DNA of 64,000 nucleotides, taken from positions 64,868 to 128,867 of the forward strand of contig JAGONM010000006.1 of assembly GCA_017993055.1 (NCBI GenBank), in the 5' to 3' direction. The first letter of the stretch is position 1; each line of letters begins with the position of its first letter. Under the pieces are notes generated by a model that had not been told where the DNA came from, ran no database searches, and saw only the letters and a list, made by a program, of their open reading frames with translations. Made by a program: the position numbers and the translations under genes. Below, piece by piece: positions 42,518 to 51,374 of the stretch. Source of the stretch: Armatimonadota bacterium. Its GTDB lineage: Bacteria > Armatimonadota > UBA5829 > DTJY01.

Positions 42518-43795
42518 CTACCCGTCGATCGGCACCACTACATGCTCGACCCTGGATCGGTCGGCGGCGAACCCGATCAGATGCCCGTAGACCGAATCCT
42601 CGAGGCTCGTGGTCGAGATCGACGCCGGCTCGCCTCGAAGCGCGCGCACGAAGTCCGCGACCAGCCGATGATCGCCGCCGCCGTGGCCGTCGCCCCTGAC
42701 ATCGAGTTCGATCCGCGCCTCGGAGTACTCGTGGCCCGCCCGGGCATCGGGGTGGCGCACGACGAACGTTCCCTCGTCCATCACGCCCTGGATTTCGCCC
42801 TCAGTGCCAATCAGGTGGATGCTTCTGCACGGTCTAGATGTACCGCCGACCATGTTGTGCGAGGCCGTGCACCCGTCGGCGAACTCCACTATCACCGACT
42901 GATGATCGACGACATCGTTGTCGCAGGCCCAGACACAGCGCCCGTAGGGGTTGTCCTCGGCGAGCGACTGCAGCTTCCCCTCTGTATCGAGTCCGAGGTG
43001 CTCGACCGGCTGCCAGGCGTAGAATCCCCAGAGTCCCTGCTCGATGTAGTGCTTCCTGGCCGAGTATGGGCAGTCCGTTTCGATCGCGCAGTCCATGAGG
43101 CAGCGGGTTCCGGAGCCCGCGGGCGCGTTCTCCGGGCGGAAGTACATCCGGCTGCCGAAGCTGCTGACGGCTTTCGGAGCGACTCCGCTCATCATCCAGG
43201 TCAGGATGTCCATGTCGTGGCAGCACTTAGACATCAGCATCGACGTGCTCTCGCTCTCGCGGCTCCACTTGCCACGCACGAATCCGACCGCCATGTGGTG
43301 ATAGCTGACGTTCTCCTGGGTCTGGACGCTCAGCAGTTGGCCGATCTCTCCGTCCGCGACCCTCTGCCTCACCGCCGCGTAGAACGGGGCGTAGCGCAGG
43401 ACGTGGCAGATCATGACCTTGTTGCCGTACTTCCGAGCCGTGTCCCTGAGCTGCAGGACCTCCGCCGCACTCGGCGCGATCGGCTTTTCGAGGAGCAGGT
43501 CGTAGCCCTTCTCCAGCAGCGGGAGCGAGGTCGGGATGTGATCCCGGTCCATGGTGCCGTTGATCGCGGCATTAGCGAGTCGGGGCCGATTCGCGAGTTC
43601 TTCGGCCGACCCGAAGCACATGCCGTCCGGGATGCCGAACTCCTTGGCCGTCTGCTTCCGGCGGAACTCGTTTGGCTCGGCGACGGCGACGACCTTCAGT
43701 TCGTCCGGATGCGCGAGCCCGTATCGGCCGTAGCACACGCTTCGATGCCCAGCCCCGACGATGGCCGCGGTGATTGGCTTGCTGGTGGAAGACAC
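42518..43795 (-). CDS. Gfo/Idh/MocA family oxidoreductase
   Basis: A 425-residue cytoplasmic oxidoreductase with the NAD-binding start ITAAIVGAGHRSVCYG and the family lysine motif LLLEKPIAPSAAEV. The sugar-binding half includes SKCCHDMDILTWMMSG. No export signal, unlike the pair at 20.5-23.2 kb. It starts at GTG behind AGGAGAG. It is the last gene of a leftward cluster with another oxidoreductase, an IolE-like isomerase and a secreted protein, which reads as a pathway for an inositol-like or deoxy sugar. Confidence 0.92.
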   Translation of the reverse strand: MSSTSKPITAAIVGAGHRSVCYGRYGLAHPDELKVVAVAEPNEFRRKQTAKEFGIPDGMCFGSAEELANRPRLANAAINGTMDRDHIPTSLPLLEKGYDLLLEKPIAPSAAEVLQLRDTARKYGNKVMICHVLRYAPFYAAVRQRVADGEIGQLLSVQTQENVSYHHMAVGFVRGKWSRESESTSMLMSKCCHDMDILTWMMSGVAPKAVSSFGSRMYFRPENAPAGSGTRCLMDCAIETDCPYSARKHYIEQGLWGFYAWQPVEHLGLDTEGKLQSLAEDNPYGRCVWACDNDVVDHQSVIVEFADGCTASHNMVGGTSRPCRSIHLIGTEGEIQGVMDEGTFVVRHPDARAGHEYSEARIELDVRGDGHGGGDHRLVADFVRALRGEPASISTTSLEDSVYGHLIGFAADRSRVEHVVVPIDG

Positions 43796-43813
43796 TGCTG
43801 AAACTCTCCTGGA

Positions 43814-44809
43814 TTACAGACAAACGATCTCGCCGGTCTCGATTGATCGGAGTGCGGCGAGGCTGACGCTGAGCGCGATTCGGCCGTCTTCGCCAGTGAC
43901 CTCGGGTCGGCGGCCCTCATGGATCGCCTCCGCGAAGTCGTTGATTCGAACCGATGATCCCGGCGGGTTCCCTTCGGACGCCTCCCAGGACTCCGTCTCA
44001 GAGCGGGTCTTCATGATGACCTTCCCGCCGACGGTCTGGATCGAGAGCGCCGGGCCGACGATCAGTTCCTCGCCCAGCGAGCCGAACCCCTCGGGCATCC
44101 CCCAGTTCACCAGCACGTTCAGCACGTGGCCGCCGGTCATCTCGACCGTTATGTCCGCGGCGTCAATGGCGAAGTCCTCTACCGACGCAAGGCTCGGCTT
44201 CCCTCGACCGAAGATGTGACCGCGCGCGAAGGCCCTGACCGGTTCGCAGCCGGTCAGCCAGCGCATCAGGTCGAAGTAGTGCCCTGCCATGTCGATCACC
44301 GGGCCGCCGTTCTCCGATTGCCGATGCATGGCCAGCTTGGGCCGGACCTCCCGGATGTCGGTGAACCGTGCGATGAGAGGCCCGCCGAAGCACCCCTCAC
44401 GAATCAGTTCCCGAGTCCTGACATGCCGGGCAAATCCTCTGCACTGGAACGAGGTCGAGAGGACCACGCTGTTCCGCCGAGCCGCCTCGATCATCGTGTC
44501 GGCCTGCTCGACGGTCAGCGCGATCGGTTTCTCGCAGAGCACGTGCCGGCCGTTTTCTGCGGCGAAGACGGAGACCTTGGAGTGGTCGCAGACGGGGATG
44601 CATACCGAGACGGCATTGATTCCCTCGTGCATGATCGCGTCCCGGTAGTCGAGGTAGGGGGTTGCGCCGGTGTTCTCTGCCATCTTCATGCGGCGCTCCT
44701 CGATCAGGTCACAGACCGCGACGATCTGCGAATCGTCCCTGCGCTTCCAGCAGTTGGCATGGTTGCCCCCCATATCGCCGCAGCCGACTATGCAAACCCT
44801 CAGTTCCAT
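43814..44809 (-). CDS. Gfo/Idh/MocA family oxidoreductase
   Basis: A 331-residue oxidoreductase of the compact type: LRVCIVGCGDMGGNHANCW nucleotide-binding motif, HVLCEKPIALTVEQ with the conserved lysine, and GGPVIDMAGHYFDLMRWLTG where His and Asp face the substrate. Cytoplasmic. AGGAG precedes the ATG. It is 18 bases upstream of the other oxidoreductase gene on the minus strand, so both are likely made from one mRNA and may act on successive steps. Confidence 0.92.
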   Translation of the reverse strand: MELRVCIVGCGDMGGNHANCWKRRDDSQIVAVCDLIEERRMKMAENTGATPYLDYRDAIMHEGINAVSVCIPVCDHSKVSVFAAENGRHVLCEKPIALTVEQADTMIEAARRNSVVLSTSFQCRGFARHVRTRELIREGCFGGPLIARFTDIREVRPKLAMHRQSENGGPVIDMAGHYFDLMRWLTGCEPVRAFARGHIFGRGKPSLASVEDFAIDAADITVEMTGGHVLNVLVNWGMPEGFGSLGEELIVGPALSIQTVGGKVIMKTRSETESWEASEGNPPGSSVRINDFAEAIHEGRRPEVTGEDGRIALSVSLAALRSIETGEIVCL

Positions 44810-44917
44810 CTCGTGCTCCTACTTGTAGGTCCTGCTCGTACTCGACCGTCGGGGCTAGCGGTCTCACCGACCTGAACCCCCCCTGCATCTTGTCGGGCCG
44901 GGACAGAGCCGCGGCCC

Positions 44918-45688
44918 CTAGAACAGGCTCTTGAGGAACGCCGCGTTCCTGGATGCGGCCTCGGCCGCCGGGAGATCGGCGTTGTCCTGTTCGGCGATCA
45001 CCCACATGCCGTCCGTGTTTTGCTTGACCCATTCGGCTGCCTCGACGAGCGGAGCGACTCCTGTACCGAGGACGACTGTATCGCAACCCGGGCCGTCGGT
45101 CGCAAAATCCTTGAAGTGGATCGCCCCGATGCGCCCCTTGACCTCGTTCATGAAGCCGATGATCCTCCGGCGACCCTTCATCACCCAGCCGATGTCCGGG
45201 CAGAAGCCGAGGTGTCGGTTGCCCTTCGAGGTGAGAGCGGCTATTACCTCTCCGCCGCGCTCGAACTCCCAGTTGTGGTTGTGGTAGAGTAGCCGTCTGC
45301 CGGTCTCATGGCACTTCTCGGCTGCTGTGTTTAGAGCCATGAAGTCGCGGGCGAACTGCTCCTCATCATGAAACCTCAGTCCGGAGTACATGAGGAACTC
45401 CGTCTGCATTGCATCGAGATACTCGAATGCGAGCTCGAGGGCCGTGCGTTCCTGATCGGCTTGCGTCGCATCGAAGAGGTTGCCCCCGATGTGAAGGGCC
45501 GCGAGCACGAGTCCGCGATCGTCGAGCATCTTCTTGACGCCGGCAGGGGGGTGCTGCCGGATGTGCCGAAACCCGATCTCGACTCCGGCGTACCCGGCGG
45601 CCTTCACCTCATCGAACACCTTCGGAAAGAACGTGCTCTGCTCGTCGCCCCACGTGATCGTCTGGCATGCGATGGGGAATCTGCTCAT
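44918..45688 (-). CDS. Sugar phosphate isomerase/epimerase-like TIM-barrel protein (IolE-like)
   Basis: A 256-residue AP-endonuclease-2-like protein. MSRFPIACQTITWGDEQ, AGVEIGFRHI, LLYHNHNWEFE, GFCPDIGWVMKGR, IGAIHFKDF and MWVIAEQD match the inosose dehydratase/xylose-isomerase-like pattern, with metal ligands probably in HNHNWE, PDIGW, IHFKD and AEQD. It likely dehydrates or epimerises a keto-sugar made by the neighbouring oxidoreductases. Its ATG overlaps the upstream stop (ATGA). Confidence 0.87.
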   Translation of the reverse strand: MSRFPIACQTITWGDEQSTFFPKVFDEVKAAGYAGVEIGFRHIRQHPPAGVKKMLDDRGLVLAALHIGGNLFDATQADQERTALELAFEYLDAMQTEFLMYSGLRFHDEEQFARDFMALNTAAEKCHETGRRLLYHNHNWEFERGGEVIAALTSKGNRHLGFCPDIGWVMKGRRRIIGFMNEVKGRIGAIHFKDFATDGPGCDTVVLGTGVAPLVEAAEWVKQNTDGMWVIAEQDNADLPAAEAASRNAAFLKSLF

Positions 45689-47286
45689 TTCTCGGTCACC
45701 TCCACCTTCACTTCATTGTCCGTCACGCGGCGGAGGATCACCTCCGAGCCGCCGAACCGGTATCTGATCTCGTCGGGACGGCCGAGGAGTCCGACGACCT
45801 GCTGATAGACCTCCCGAACCTGGAAGTCGTCGGTGAGCACGAACTTGCCCTTGCCCTTGGGGATGATACTGACTCCCGAATCCCACTCGGGGAAGCCGTG
45901 CTTCTTCGCGAGCGGACCCCAAGCTACGCACACCGCGCCCTCCTTCACGCATCGCCGGATCGCGTCCATCGTCGGCTCACTGACCCGCGTTCCTGTGAGG
46001 AAGAGGAGCGGGACTCCCTTGAGCAGATCGTACCCGGCCTTGTGATCGTAGACCACGACGCCGTTCAGCGGCACGAAGAACCGATGCTGGTCTGCCATCA
46101 CGGGAGCGGTTGTGTAGGATTGGAACTCGGCCTTGTCGCTCCGCCACTGGTATCCGGACGGGGCGATATATGACTTGAAGTGCGAGAGACCATCGCGCCC
46201 GGTCTTGCCGAATGTGAGCAGGTTCCATAGTGCCAGCCATGCCTCGGTGTCGGGGGTGCTTCTCAGGTGTGGCGACCCGTATAGCCTGTCCTCGAAATCG
46301 GCGGTGAACCGCTGGCCGTGGCAGGTATCCTCGAAACGCACGATCGCGATGCTTGGCCTCACATCGCGAAATGTCCAGGTCCGGGGGTGAGCCGGGAGAT
46401 ACTCTCTGCAGAACCACCGGAGCGATTCCCCGTGCTGAGTAAGCTGGAAGGTTTCGTTCGAGACCTGATTGACAAGGGAGAAGGGTGTGCCCTGTCTGCC
46501 GGCGGGCTTGAGATTGTGGCCGGCGCCCTCGACGTACAGAAGATCGACGCCGAGCCAGTAGGCCTGAAGCAGGTTGCTCTTCAGCTCCTCCGGGCCGTGC
46601 CCCGGGATGAGCCCCCAGAACCAGAGATCGCAGTCTGCCCAAAGCCCCGTCCCGTACTGCTTTGCCGCGCCCATCCCTATTGCGAGGCTGACGGACGAGT
46701 ATGACTCCTTGCAGATCTTCGGGCAGACGGTGAACCCGGCCTCTCCCGCGAGATGATGCATCACCGGCCAGACGTGCGTCGCGGTCACGGGCGACCCCAT
46801 CCCGGCGAAACGGGTTCGCAGCGCTTTGTAGGCATCCAGGGTCTCGACGTATGCTTGGTCGAGAGTCTCGAACTTGCCGGAATCGGCCAGCGGAACGGGG
46901 CTGTAGTTCCACATCAGGCGGCAGTGCTCCAGTTCATTGAAGAGGACCCCGCGGAATCGAGACTTGCCGCTCTCGACGGCCGCTCTGACGCATTCATCCG
47001 GCGGGTCAATCGCATGGCATGAGATGGAGAAGTCGAGGTTCAGGCGTCGGCAGAGGCCGAGCATCGCCTCGTTGATTTGGTTTGCGGGGAGGTCGCCGGC
47101 GTGGGCGGACGTACTGACGCTGTAGTTGACGTAGCCGATCCCCATCTCTCGCAGGGCATCCTCGACCGCTTGCGTCACAGGAAGTTGCACGGGCATCTCG
47201 ATTCCCACCCTGAACGGGGGTGGGGCGGCGACCGCACGGAGCATCAGCACCAACGACCAGAGCGTCACGAGCATCAGTGTCTTCAT
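45685..47286 (-). CDS. Secreted protein of unknown function, possible TIM-barrel hydrolase
   Basis: A 533-residue protein with a signal peptide (~1-20). The first ~330 residues read like a beta/alpha barrel: early PFRVGIEMPVQL, LDFSISCHAIDP, GVLFNELEHCRLMW and DLLYVEGAGHNLKP carry acidic residues at strand ends as in clan A glycosidases. The last ~150 residues (YDHKAGYDLLKGVPLLFLTG, CVKEGAVCVAWGPLA) resemble the class I glutamine-amidotransferase-like domain found after some beta-galactosidase-type barrels. I do not recognise the family. It is coupled to the isomerase gene downstream. Confidence 0.65.
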   Translation of the reverse strand: MKTLMLVTLWSLVLMLRAVAAPPPFRVGIEMPVQLPVTQAVEDALREMGIGYVNYSVSTSAHAGDLPANQINEAMLGLCRRLNLDFSISCHAIDPPDECVRAAVESGKSRFRGVLFNELEHCRLMWNYSPVPLADSGKFETLDQAYVETLDAYKALRTRFAGMGSPVTATHVWPVMHHLAGEAGFTVCPKICKESYSSVSLAIGMGAAKQYGTGLWADCDLWFWGLIPGHGPEELKSNLLQAYWLGVDLLYVEGAGHNLKPAGRQGTPFSLVNQVSNETFQLTQHGESLRWFCREYLPAHPRTWTFRDVRPSIAIVRFEDTCHGQRFTADFEDRLYGSPHLRSTPDTEAWLALWNLLTFGKTGRDGLSHFKSYIAPSGYQWRSDKAEFQSYTTAPVMADQHRFFVPLNGVVVYDHKAGYDLLKGVPLLFLTGTRVSEPTMDAIRRCVKEGAVCVAWGPLAKKHGFPEWDSGVSIIPKGKGKFVLTDDFQVREVYQQVVGLLGRPDEIRYRFGGSEVILRRVTDNEVKVEVTEK

Positions 47287-47331
47287 AGTGAACCTGTTGG
47301 CGCTGAGGTCGCGTTTATCCTGTACGCCCTC

Positions 47332-47922
47332 TCATCCGTTGTCGCCTCCGACGGCCGCTTCATTAGCTTCGAACTCATCCCTCGTCAGGCCGTACAGGAT
47401 CTCATCGAAGTACCGCCCATCAGTATAGACCATCTGCGTGCGTCTGCCCTCCTGTCGGCAGCCGAGCTTCTCCAGCATCCTGGCCGATGCGATGTTTCCC
47501 TCCAGGACGTGTCCGTAGTACTTGTTCAGCCTCCGCTCGAAGAAGGCGTACCTGAGCAGTAGCCCCATCGCCGATGTACCGTAACCCTTGCCCCGGTGAT
47601 CCCGGTCGATCTGCATCCCTATGCTGAACGTGCCGTTCTTCTCGTCTATGCTGTTGAGGTTGACGCCCCCGATTACTTCGCCGTCGTTGTTCAGGAGTGT
47701 GAACATGATGCGGCCATCCTCGGGCGCGAAAGCGGCGAAGCGCTCGGAGAATGCCCTGGCTTCCGCTTCTGTCGGCGGCAGTTCCACCTCATGCTGGAGG
47801 AGACGGCGCGCGGGCGTATCGAACCGGTTGTAGTATCCGAGCTCCCAATCGCCCTCTTCGACAGCGCGAAGGGTCACCAGCTCGGTTCGCCAGTAGTAAT
47901 CGTCATACCGAATCGGTTTCAT
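47332..47922 (-). CDS. GNAT family N-acetyltransferase (RimJ/RimL type)
   Basis: A 196-residue acetyltransferase of the RimJ/RimL group: LVTLRAVEEGDWELGYY opening, FSIGMQIDRDHRGKGYGTSAM with the acetyl-CoA loop (RGKGYG), RLNKYYGHVLEGNIASARMLEKLGCRQEGRR. It transfers acetyl groups to an amine of unknown identity. Its ATG overlaps the stop of the upstream GNAT gene, so both are coupled. Confidence 0.9.
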   Translation of the reverse strand: MKPIRYDDYYWRTELVTLRAVEEGDWELGYYNRFDTPARRLLQHEVELPPTEAEARAFSERFAAFAPEDGRIMFTLLNNDGEVIGGVNLNSIDEKNGTFSIGMQIDRDHRGKGYGTSAMGLLLRYAFFERRLNKYYGHVLEGNIASARMLEKLGCRQEGRRTQMVYTDGRYFDEILYGLTRDEFEANEAAVGGDNG

Positions 47923-48386
47923 AGAACCATCTCCATTTCTCTGAGGCCCTTGCTGTTTCTGTAGGCAAAACCCGTCGGGGTGAAGCCGAGCCGCTCATAC
48001 GTCCTGATCGCCGGGGTGTTCCCTTCAACGACGGTTAGCCTGTAACTCGGGGCGCCCGCCTCCGCCATGGTCTTCTCCACGAGAAGCCGGCCGATGCCGC
48101 TCCCTCGGTATTGCGGATCGACCCACACCATGATGATCTTCCCGAAGTCGTCAGGCCGGATACATGCGGACATGCCCACCGGTCTCGTCTGATCGAAGGC
48201 GAGTATCACGTAGAACTCGTCCGACTCGGCGGCCCTGGCGGTGTATTCCTGCCACTTCTCGTCACTGAGCAGGCTGACTTCCGCACACGACTGGCCGAAC
48301 TGCTCCCCGTCCTGCTCCAACGCTGCCAGGCGAAGCGACTTGAACACCTCCCACTCGTCGGTTCGTATCCGTCTGAGTTCGATCAT
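47919..48386 (-). CDS. GNAT family N-acetyltransferase
   Basis: The 155-residue product has the GNAT core: MIELRRIRTDEWEVFKSLRL, IIMVWVDPQYRGSGIGRLLVE with the RGSGIG acetyl-CoA loop, and LTVVEGNTPAIRTYERLGFTPTG. The frame continues upstream, but the ATG at 48386 follows AAGAGGAA and starts at the conserved domain edge. It is only distantly similar to the adjacent GNAT gene, so the pair is not a recent duplication. Substrate unknown. Confidence 0.88.
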   Translation of the reverse strand: MIELRRIRTDEWEVFKSLRLAALEQDGEQFGQSCAEVSLLSDEKWQEYTARAAESDEFYVILAFDQTRPVGMSACIRPDDFGKIIMVWVDPQYRGSGIGRLLVEKTMAEAGAPSYRLTVVEGNTPAIRTYERLGFTPTGFAYRNSKGLREMEMVL

Positions 48387-48495
48387 GTTCCTCTTCGCCT
48401 GAGCCCTCCTCAATGGCAAACAAGAGGCCCTGAAAGCATCTACTCCCAGAGCCTCTGTATCGTCTGCGTCCATCCGCGCTCATCGGTGGTTCGAA

Positions 48496-49563
48496 CTACG
48501 CCATCTCCATCACGAACTGGGCGACCATGTCGCCGACCTCGGTGGTCGAGTAGCCCATTTTGCCGGCGGACATTGACTTCATCTTCTCGCCGGTCATCTT
48601 CGCGATCGCCTTGTCGACGATGTCGGCGGCCTTCTGCTCGCCGAGCGTCTCCAGCATCATCTGGAGCGCGCCGATCGCCGCCATCGGGTTGATCACGTTC
48701 ATGCCCGTGTACTTCGGCGCGGACCCGCCGATCGGCTCGAACATCGAGACGCCCTCGGGGTTGATGTTTCCGCCCGCCGCGATCCCCATGCCGCCCTGAG
48801 TCATCGCGCCCAGGTCGGTAATGATGTCGCCGAACATGTTGTCCGTCACGATGACGTCGAACCACTCCGGGTTCTTGACCATCCACATCGTGGTAGCGTC
48901 CACGTGCGCGTAGTCGGTCTTGATGTCGGGGTAGTCCTTCGCGACCTCGTAGAACGCGCGCTCCCACAGGTCGAACGCCCAGGTGAGGACGTTCGTCTTG
49001 CCGCAGAGGGTGAGCATCTTCTTCCGATTCCGCTTCCGGCAGTACTCGAACGCGTATCGAAGGCAGCGCTCGACGCCCTTGCGGGTGTTGATCGACTCCT
49101 GGACCGCGACCTCGTCCGGCGTGCCCTTCTTGAGGACGCCGCCCGCGCCGGTGTAGAGCCCCTCGGTGTTCTCGCGGACGACCACGTAGTCGATCTCCGC
49201 CGGACCCTTGTCCCTGAGCGGGGTCTCGACGCCCGGGTAGAGCTTTACGGGGCGGAGGTTGATATACTGATCGAGATCGAATCTCAGCTTCAGGAGAATG
49301 CCCTTCTCCAGGATGCCCGGCTTCACGTCGGGATGTCCGATCGCGCCAAGGTAGATCGCGTCATACTGGCGCATCTGATCCGCCGCGTCGTCAGGCAGGA
49401 CGTTGCCTGTCTTGAGATATCGATCGCCGCCCCAGTCGTAGTCCGTCGTCTCATACTGGAATCCGGTGGCCTTCGATGCCGCCGCCAGTACCTTCAGTCC
49501 TTCGCGGACTACCTCTGGTCCGGTGCCGTCGCCGCCGATAACGGCTATCTTGTAAGTCTTCAA
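48496..49563 (-). CDS. leuB: 3-isopropylmalate dehydrogenase-like beta-decarboxylating dehydrogenase
   Basis: The 355-residue product is an isocitrate/isopropylmalate dehydrogenase: [35 protein letters not shown] (substrate arginines), [47 protein letters not shown] and [13 protein letters not shown]. The layout fits leucine-pathway LeuB, but the ENTEGLY loop also occurs in homoisocitrate and tartrate/malate dehydrogenases, so the substrate needs testing. The start is a TTG seven bases after GGAGG; the longer frame to 49629 has no such site. No other leucine genes are nearby. Confidence 0.85.
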   Translation of the reverse strand: MKTYKIAVIGGDGTGPEVVREGLKVLAAASKATGFQYETTDYDWGGDRYLKTGNVLPDDAADQMRQYDAIYLGAIGHPDVKPGILEKGILLKLRFDLDQYINLRPVKLYPGVETPLRDKGPAEIDYVVVRENTEGLYTGAGGVLKKGTPDEVAVQESINTRKGVERCLRYAFEYCRKRNRKKMLTLCGKTNVLTWAFDLWERAFYEVAKDYPDIKTDYAHVDATTMWMVKNPEWFDVIVTDNMFGDIITDLGAMTQGGMGIAAGGNINPEGVSMFEPIGGSAPKYTGMNVINPMAAIGALQMMLETLGEQKAADIVDKAIAKMTGEKMKSMSAGKMGYSTTEVGDMVAQFVMEMA

Positions 49564-49628
49564 TGTGAACCTCCTCGGTCTATGGTCACCCTGCGACGAT
49601 ACGAGTGGATGATCGCAATGGTCGAACA

Positions 49629-49690
49629 TGTCGTTTTGAGCGAAGCGAAGAATCCGGCATGACGGACTCTCCGCCTCGCTCAGAATGACA
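49629..49690. repeat. REP-like inverted repeat with GAGCGAAGCGAAG core
   Basis: TGTCGTTTTGAGCGAAGCG (49629-49647) and CGCCTCGCTCAGAATGACA (49672-49690) are imperfectly complementary arms around a 24-base loop. It resembles the TGTCATTCTGAGCGAAGCG intergenic repeats seen in several environmental phyla. Only one copy was noticed here. Confidence 0.6.
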
Positions 49691-49765
49691 GAACTGACCC
49701 CGCACAGTATAGGCGATTATGCCACCTACTGCAACCCGTCGAGCGAAAGGCGCGAGATCATGCCG

Positions 49766-49794
49766 TTGACCCCGCGGGGTCCGCGTACTACAAT
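49766..49794 (+). promoter_or_regulatory. Strong promoter placed for a leaderless transcript
   Basis: TTGACC (49766-49771) and TACAAT (49789-49794) are spaced exactly 17 bases. Transcription is expected at 49800-49801, and the start codon ATG is at 49800, so there is no room for a Shine-Dalgarno sequence. Confidence 0.65.
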
Positions 49795-49799
49795 GGGCC

Positions 49800-51287
49800 A
49801 TGCGTACACTCCTGTCGATTCTGCTGCTGCTGATTTCCGCATCCGCGTTCGGTGCAGTCTCCATCACCCGCGAGAAGGCTGACGAACTGCTGGCCCAACT
49901 CGGGAAAGACCCCTGGTTCGCGAACAGGGATGCCAGTCAGCTCGCCTGGGGCGAAGCCGCGACTCTCAACGCCATCGTGGATATGTACGAGGCGACCGGC
50001 GACCCGAAGTACCTGCGTGCCGTGGTGCAGCGAGGCGACCGGATGCTCTCACATCGCGACGACCGGCGCGGCGTCAAGGACTGGAGCGGGACCGTACGGA
50101 AGGCCTGGTCGATGGGCTACAACTACACGGTGGCCGAAGGAGTGTTGAAGGATTCCGACGGGCGACCCTCGATCCGCATCCGCTCCACCCCCTATGCCTA
50201 CAACAACCGGACGCAGGTCGAGGTCACGCTCACAGCCGATACGCTCACGCTCAGGGTCGTCAACCCGTTCTGGAATCGATCGGAGACCTTCAGCGGGCTG
50301 AGCCTGGAACCGGACAGCCCCCGCTACATCGAGAAGATCATCAACAGTCCGGCCCCCAGTCCCAACGCCTCCGCGGGCGAGTGTACGGAGATATCACAGT
50401 TGGTCCGGGTATTCCCCGTGGGCGCGAAACCGGACGTGCCGGCGACGCAAGCAGTTGCGCTGAAACCTCTGCCGCTGGCGTACGTAGGGTACCTTGGGAT
50501 TATCTACTACCCGCTGCTCCGGTTCGCTGAGATCGTGAAGGACGGTCCCGGACTAGCGGAGTTCTTGCCCGCGGCCGACTGGTTCGTCAAGGCGGCCGAT
50601 GAGTCGTACGAGGAGGCGAGGGATCACTGGCGCGATGGCCCTGGGATGGATGAGGGGTACTACATTACGTGCAAGCGGGGCGGGCCGTTCCCATACGACA
50701 ACCTGCCCGAGCCGTTCAACTACCTCGGTATGCACGTCAGCTCCGAGTTGGCGCTCCATCGGCTCACCGGCAAGGCGTTCTACATGGATCACGCCCGCAG
50801 AATGGCCAACCTGTTCAAGAACAGGCTGAACCTGGTAGATGATAGATACGTCTGGTACTACTGGTACGAGCCGCTCAACACCGGCTATTCGCGGGAGGAT
50901 GATGTCTCGGATAACTACCCGGTCATGCCGCCGAAGCCGTCGATCGAGGACGTCTCGCATGCCACGCTGAGCATCCAGTTGGTGCTGAATGCGCGTCGTG
51001 CAGGGGTCGTGTTCGACAAGACGGACGTGCGGCGTGTGGCGAATACCTTCCTGAAGAACGTCTACGTTCCTGGCGAGGCCAGGTTCAATGGGCGGGTAGA
51101 TGGCAGTCGGACCAGCGAGAAGTTCGAGATGGCGGCGGTGACAGGCTGGCTGCCCCTCGCGGAAGCTGATCCGGCGGTGTATGAAGCGTGCAGGGCAGTC
51201 TATATCGCCCGTGACAAGGACAGCTTCCCGGCGCTCGCCCGCCTGCTCAAGTGGGAGAAGCTTCTGTCGCAACGTTCAGCCAGGTGA
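49800..51287 (+). CDS. Secreted alpha-toroid-like protein
   Basis: A 495-residue protein with a signal peptide (~1-19, ending AFGAV). Helical blocks at ~25-75 (LNAIVDMYEATGDPKYLRAVV) and ~215-470 (PLLRFAEIV, SELALHRLTGKAFYMDHARRMANLFKNRL, VTGWLPLAEADPAVYEACRAVY) resemble the (alpha/alpha)n toroids of glucuronyl epimerase C-terminal domains and unsaturated glycuronidases, with a beta-rich insert between. No family is named with confidence and catalytic residues are not identified. A carbohydrate role is inferred from fold and neighbourhood. The promoter position fixes the start. Confidence 0.75.
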   Translation: MRTLLSILLLLISASAFGAVSITREKADELLAQLGKDPWFANRDASQLAWGEAATLNAIVDMYEATGDPKYLRAVVQRGDRMLSHRDDRRGVKDWSGTVRKAWSMGYNYTVAEGVLKDSDGRPSIRIRSTPYAYNNRTQVEVTLTADTLTLRVVNPFWNRSETFSGLSLEPDSPRYIEKIINSPAPSPNASAGECTEISQLVRVFPVGAKPDVPATQAVALKPLPLAYVGYLGIIYYPLLRFAEIVKDGPGLAEFLPAADWFVKAADESYEEARDHWRDGPGMDEGYYITCKRGGPFPYDNLPEPFNYLGMHVSSELALHRLTGKAFYMDHARRMANLFKNRLNLVDDRYVWYYWYEPLNTGYSREDDVSDNYPVMPPKPSIEDVSHATLSIQLVLNARRAGVVFDKTDVRRVANTFLKNVYVPGEARFNGRVDGSRTSEKFEMAAVTGWLPLAEADPAVYEACRAVYIARDKDSFPALARLLKWEKLLSQRSAR

Positions 51288-51374
51288 CGCTCGCAATGAA
51301 GGATGGTTGGTCGCCCCGGGCGAACAAGTGACTTGAGATTGTGCGGTGAACCGGCCGCAGGAGGTTTTACAGTA

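Noticed and set aside
42404-43801. A 465-codon frame opposite the oxidoreductase gene at 42518
   Set aside because: The minus strand encodes an unmistakable Gfo/Idh/MocA protein, and the plus-strand product has shadow composition.
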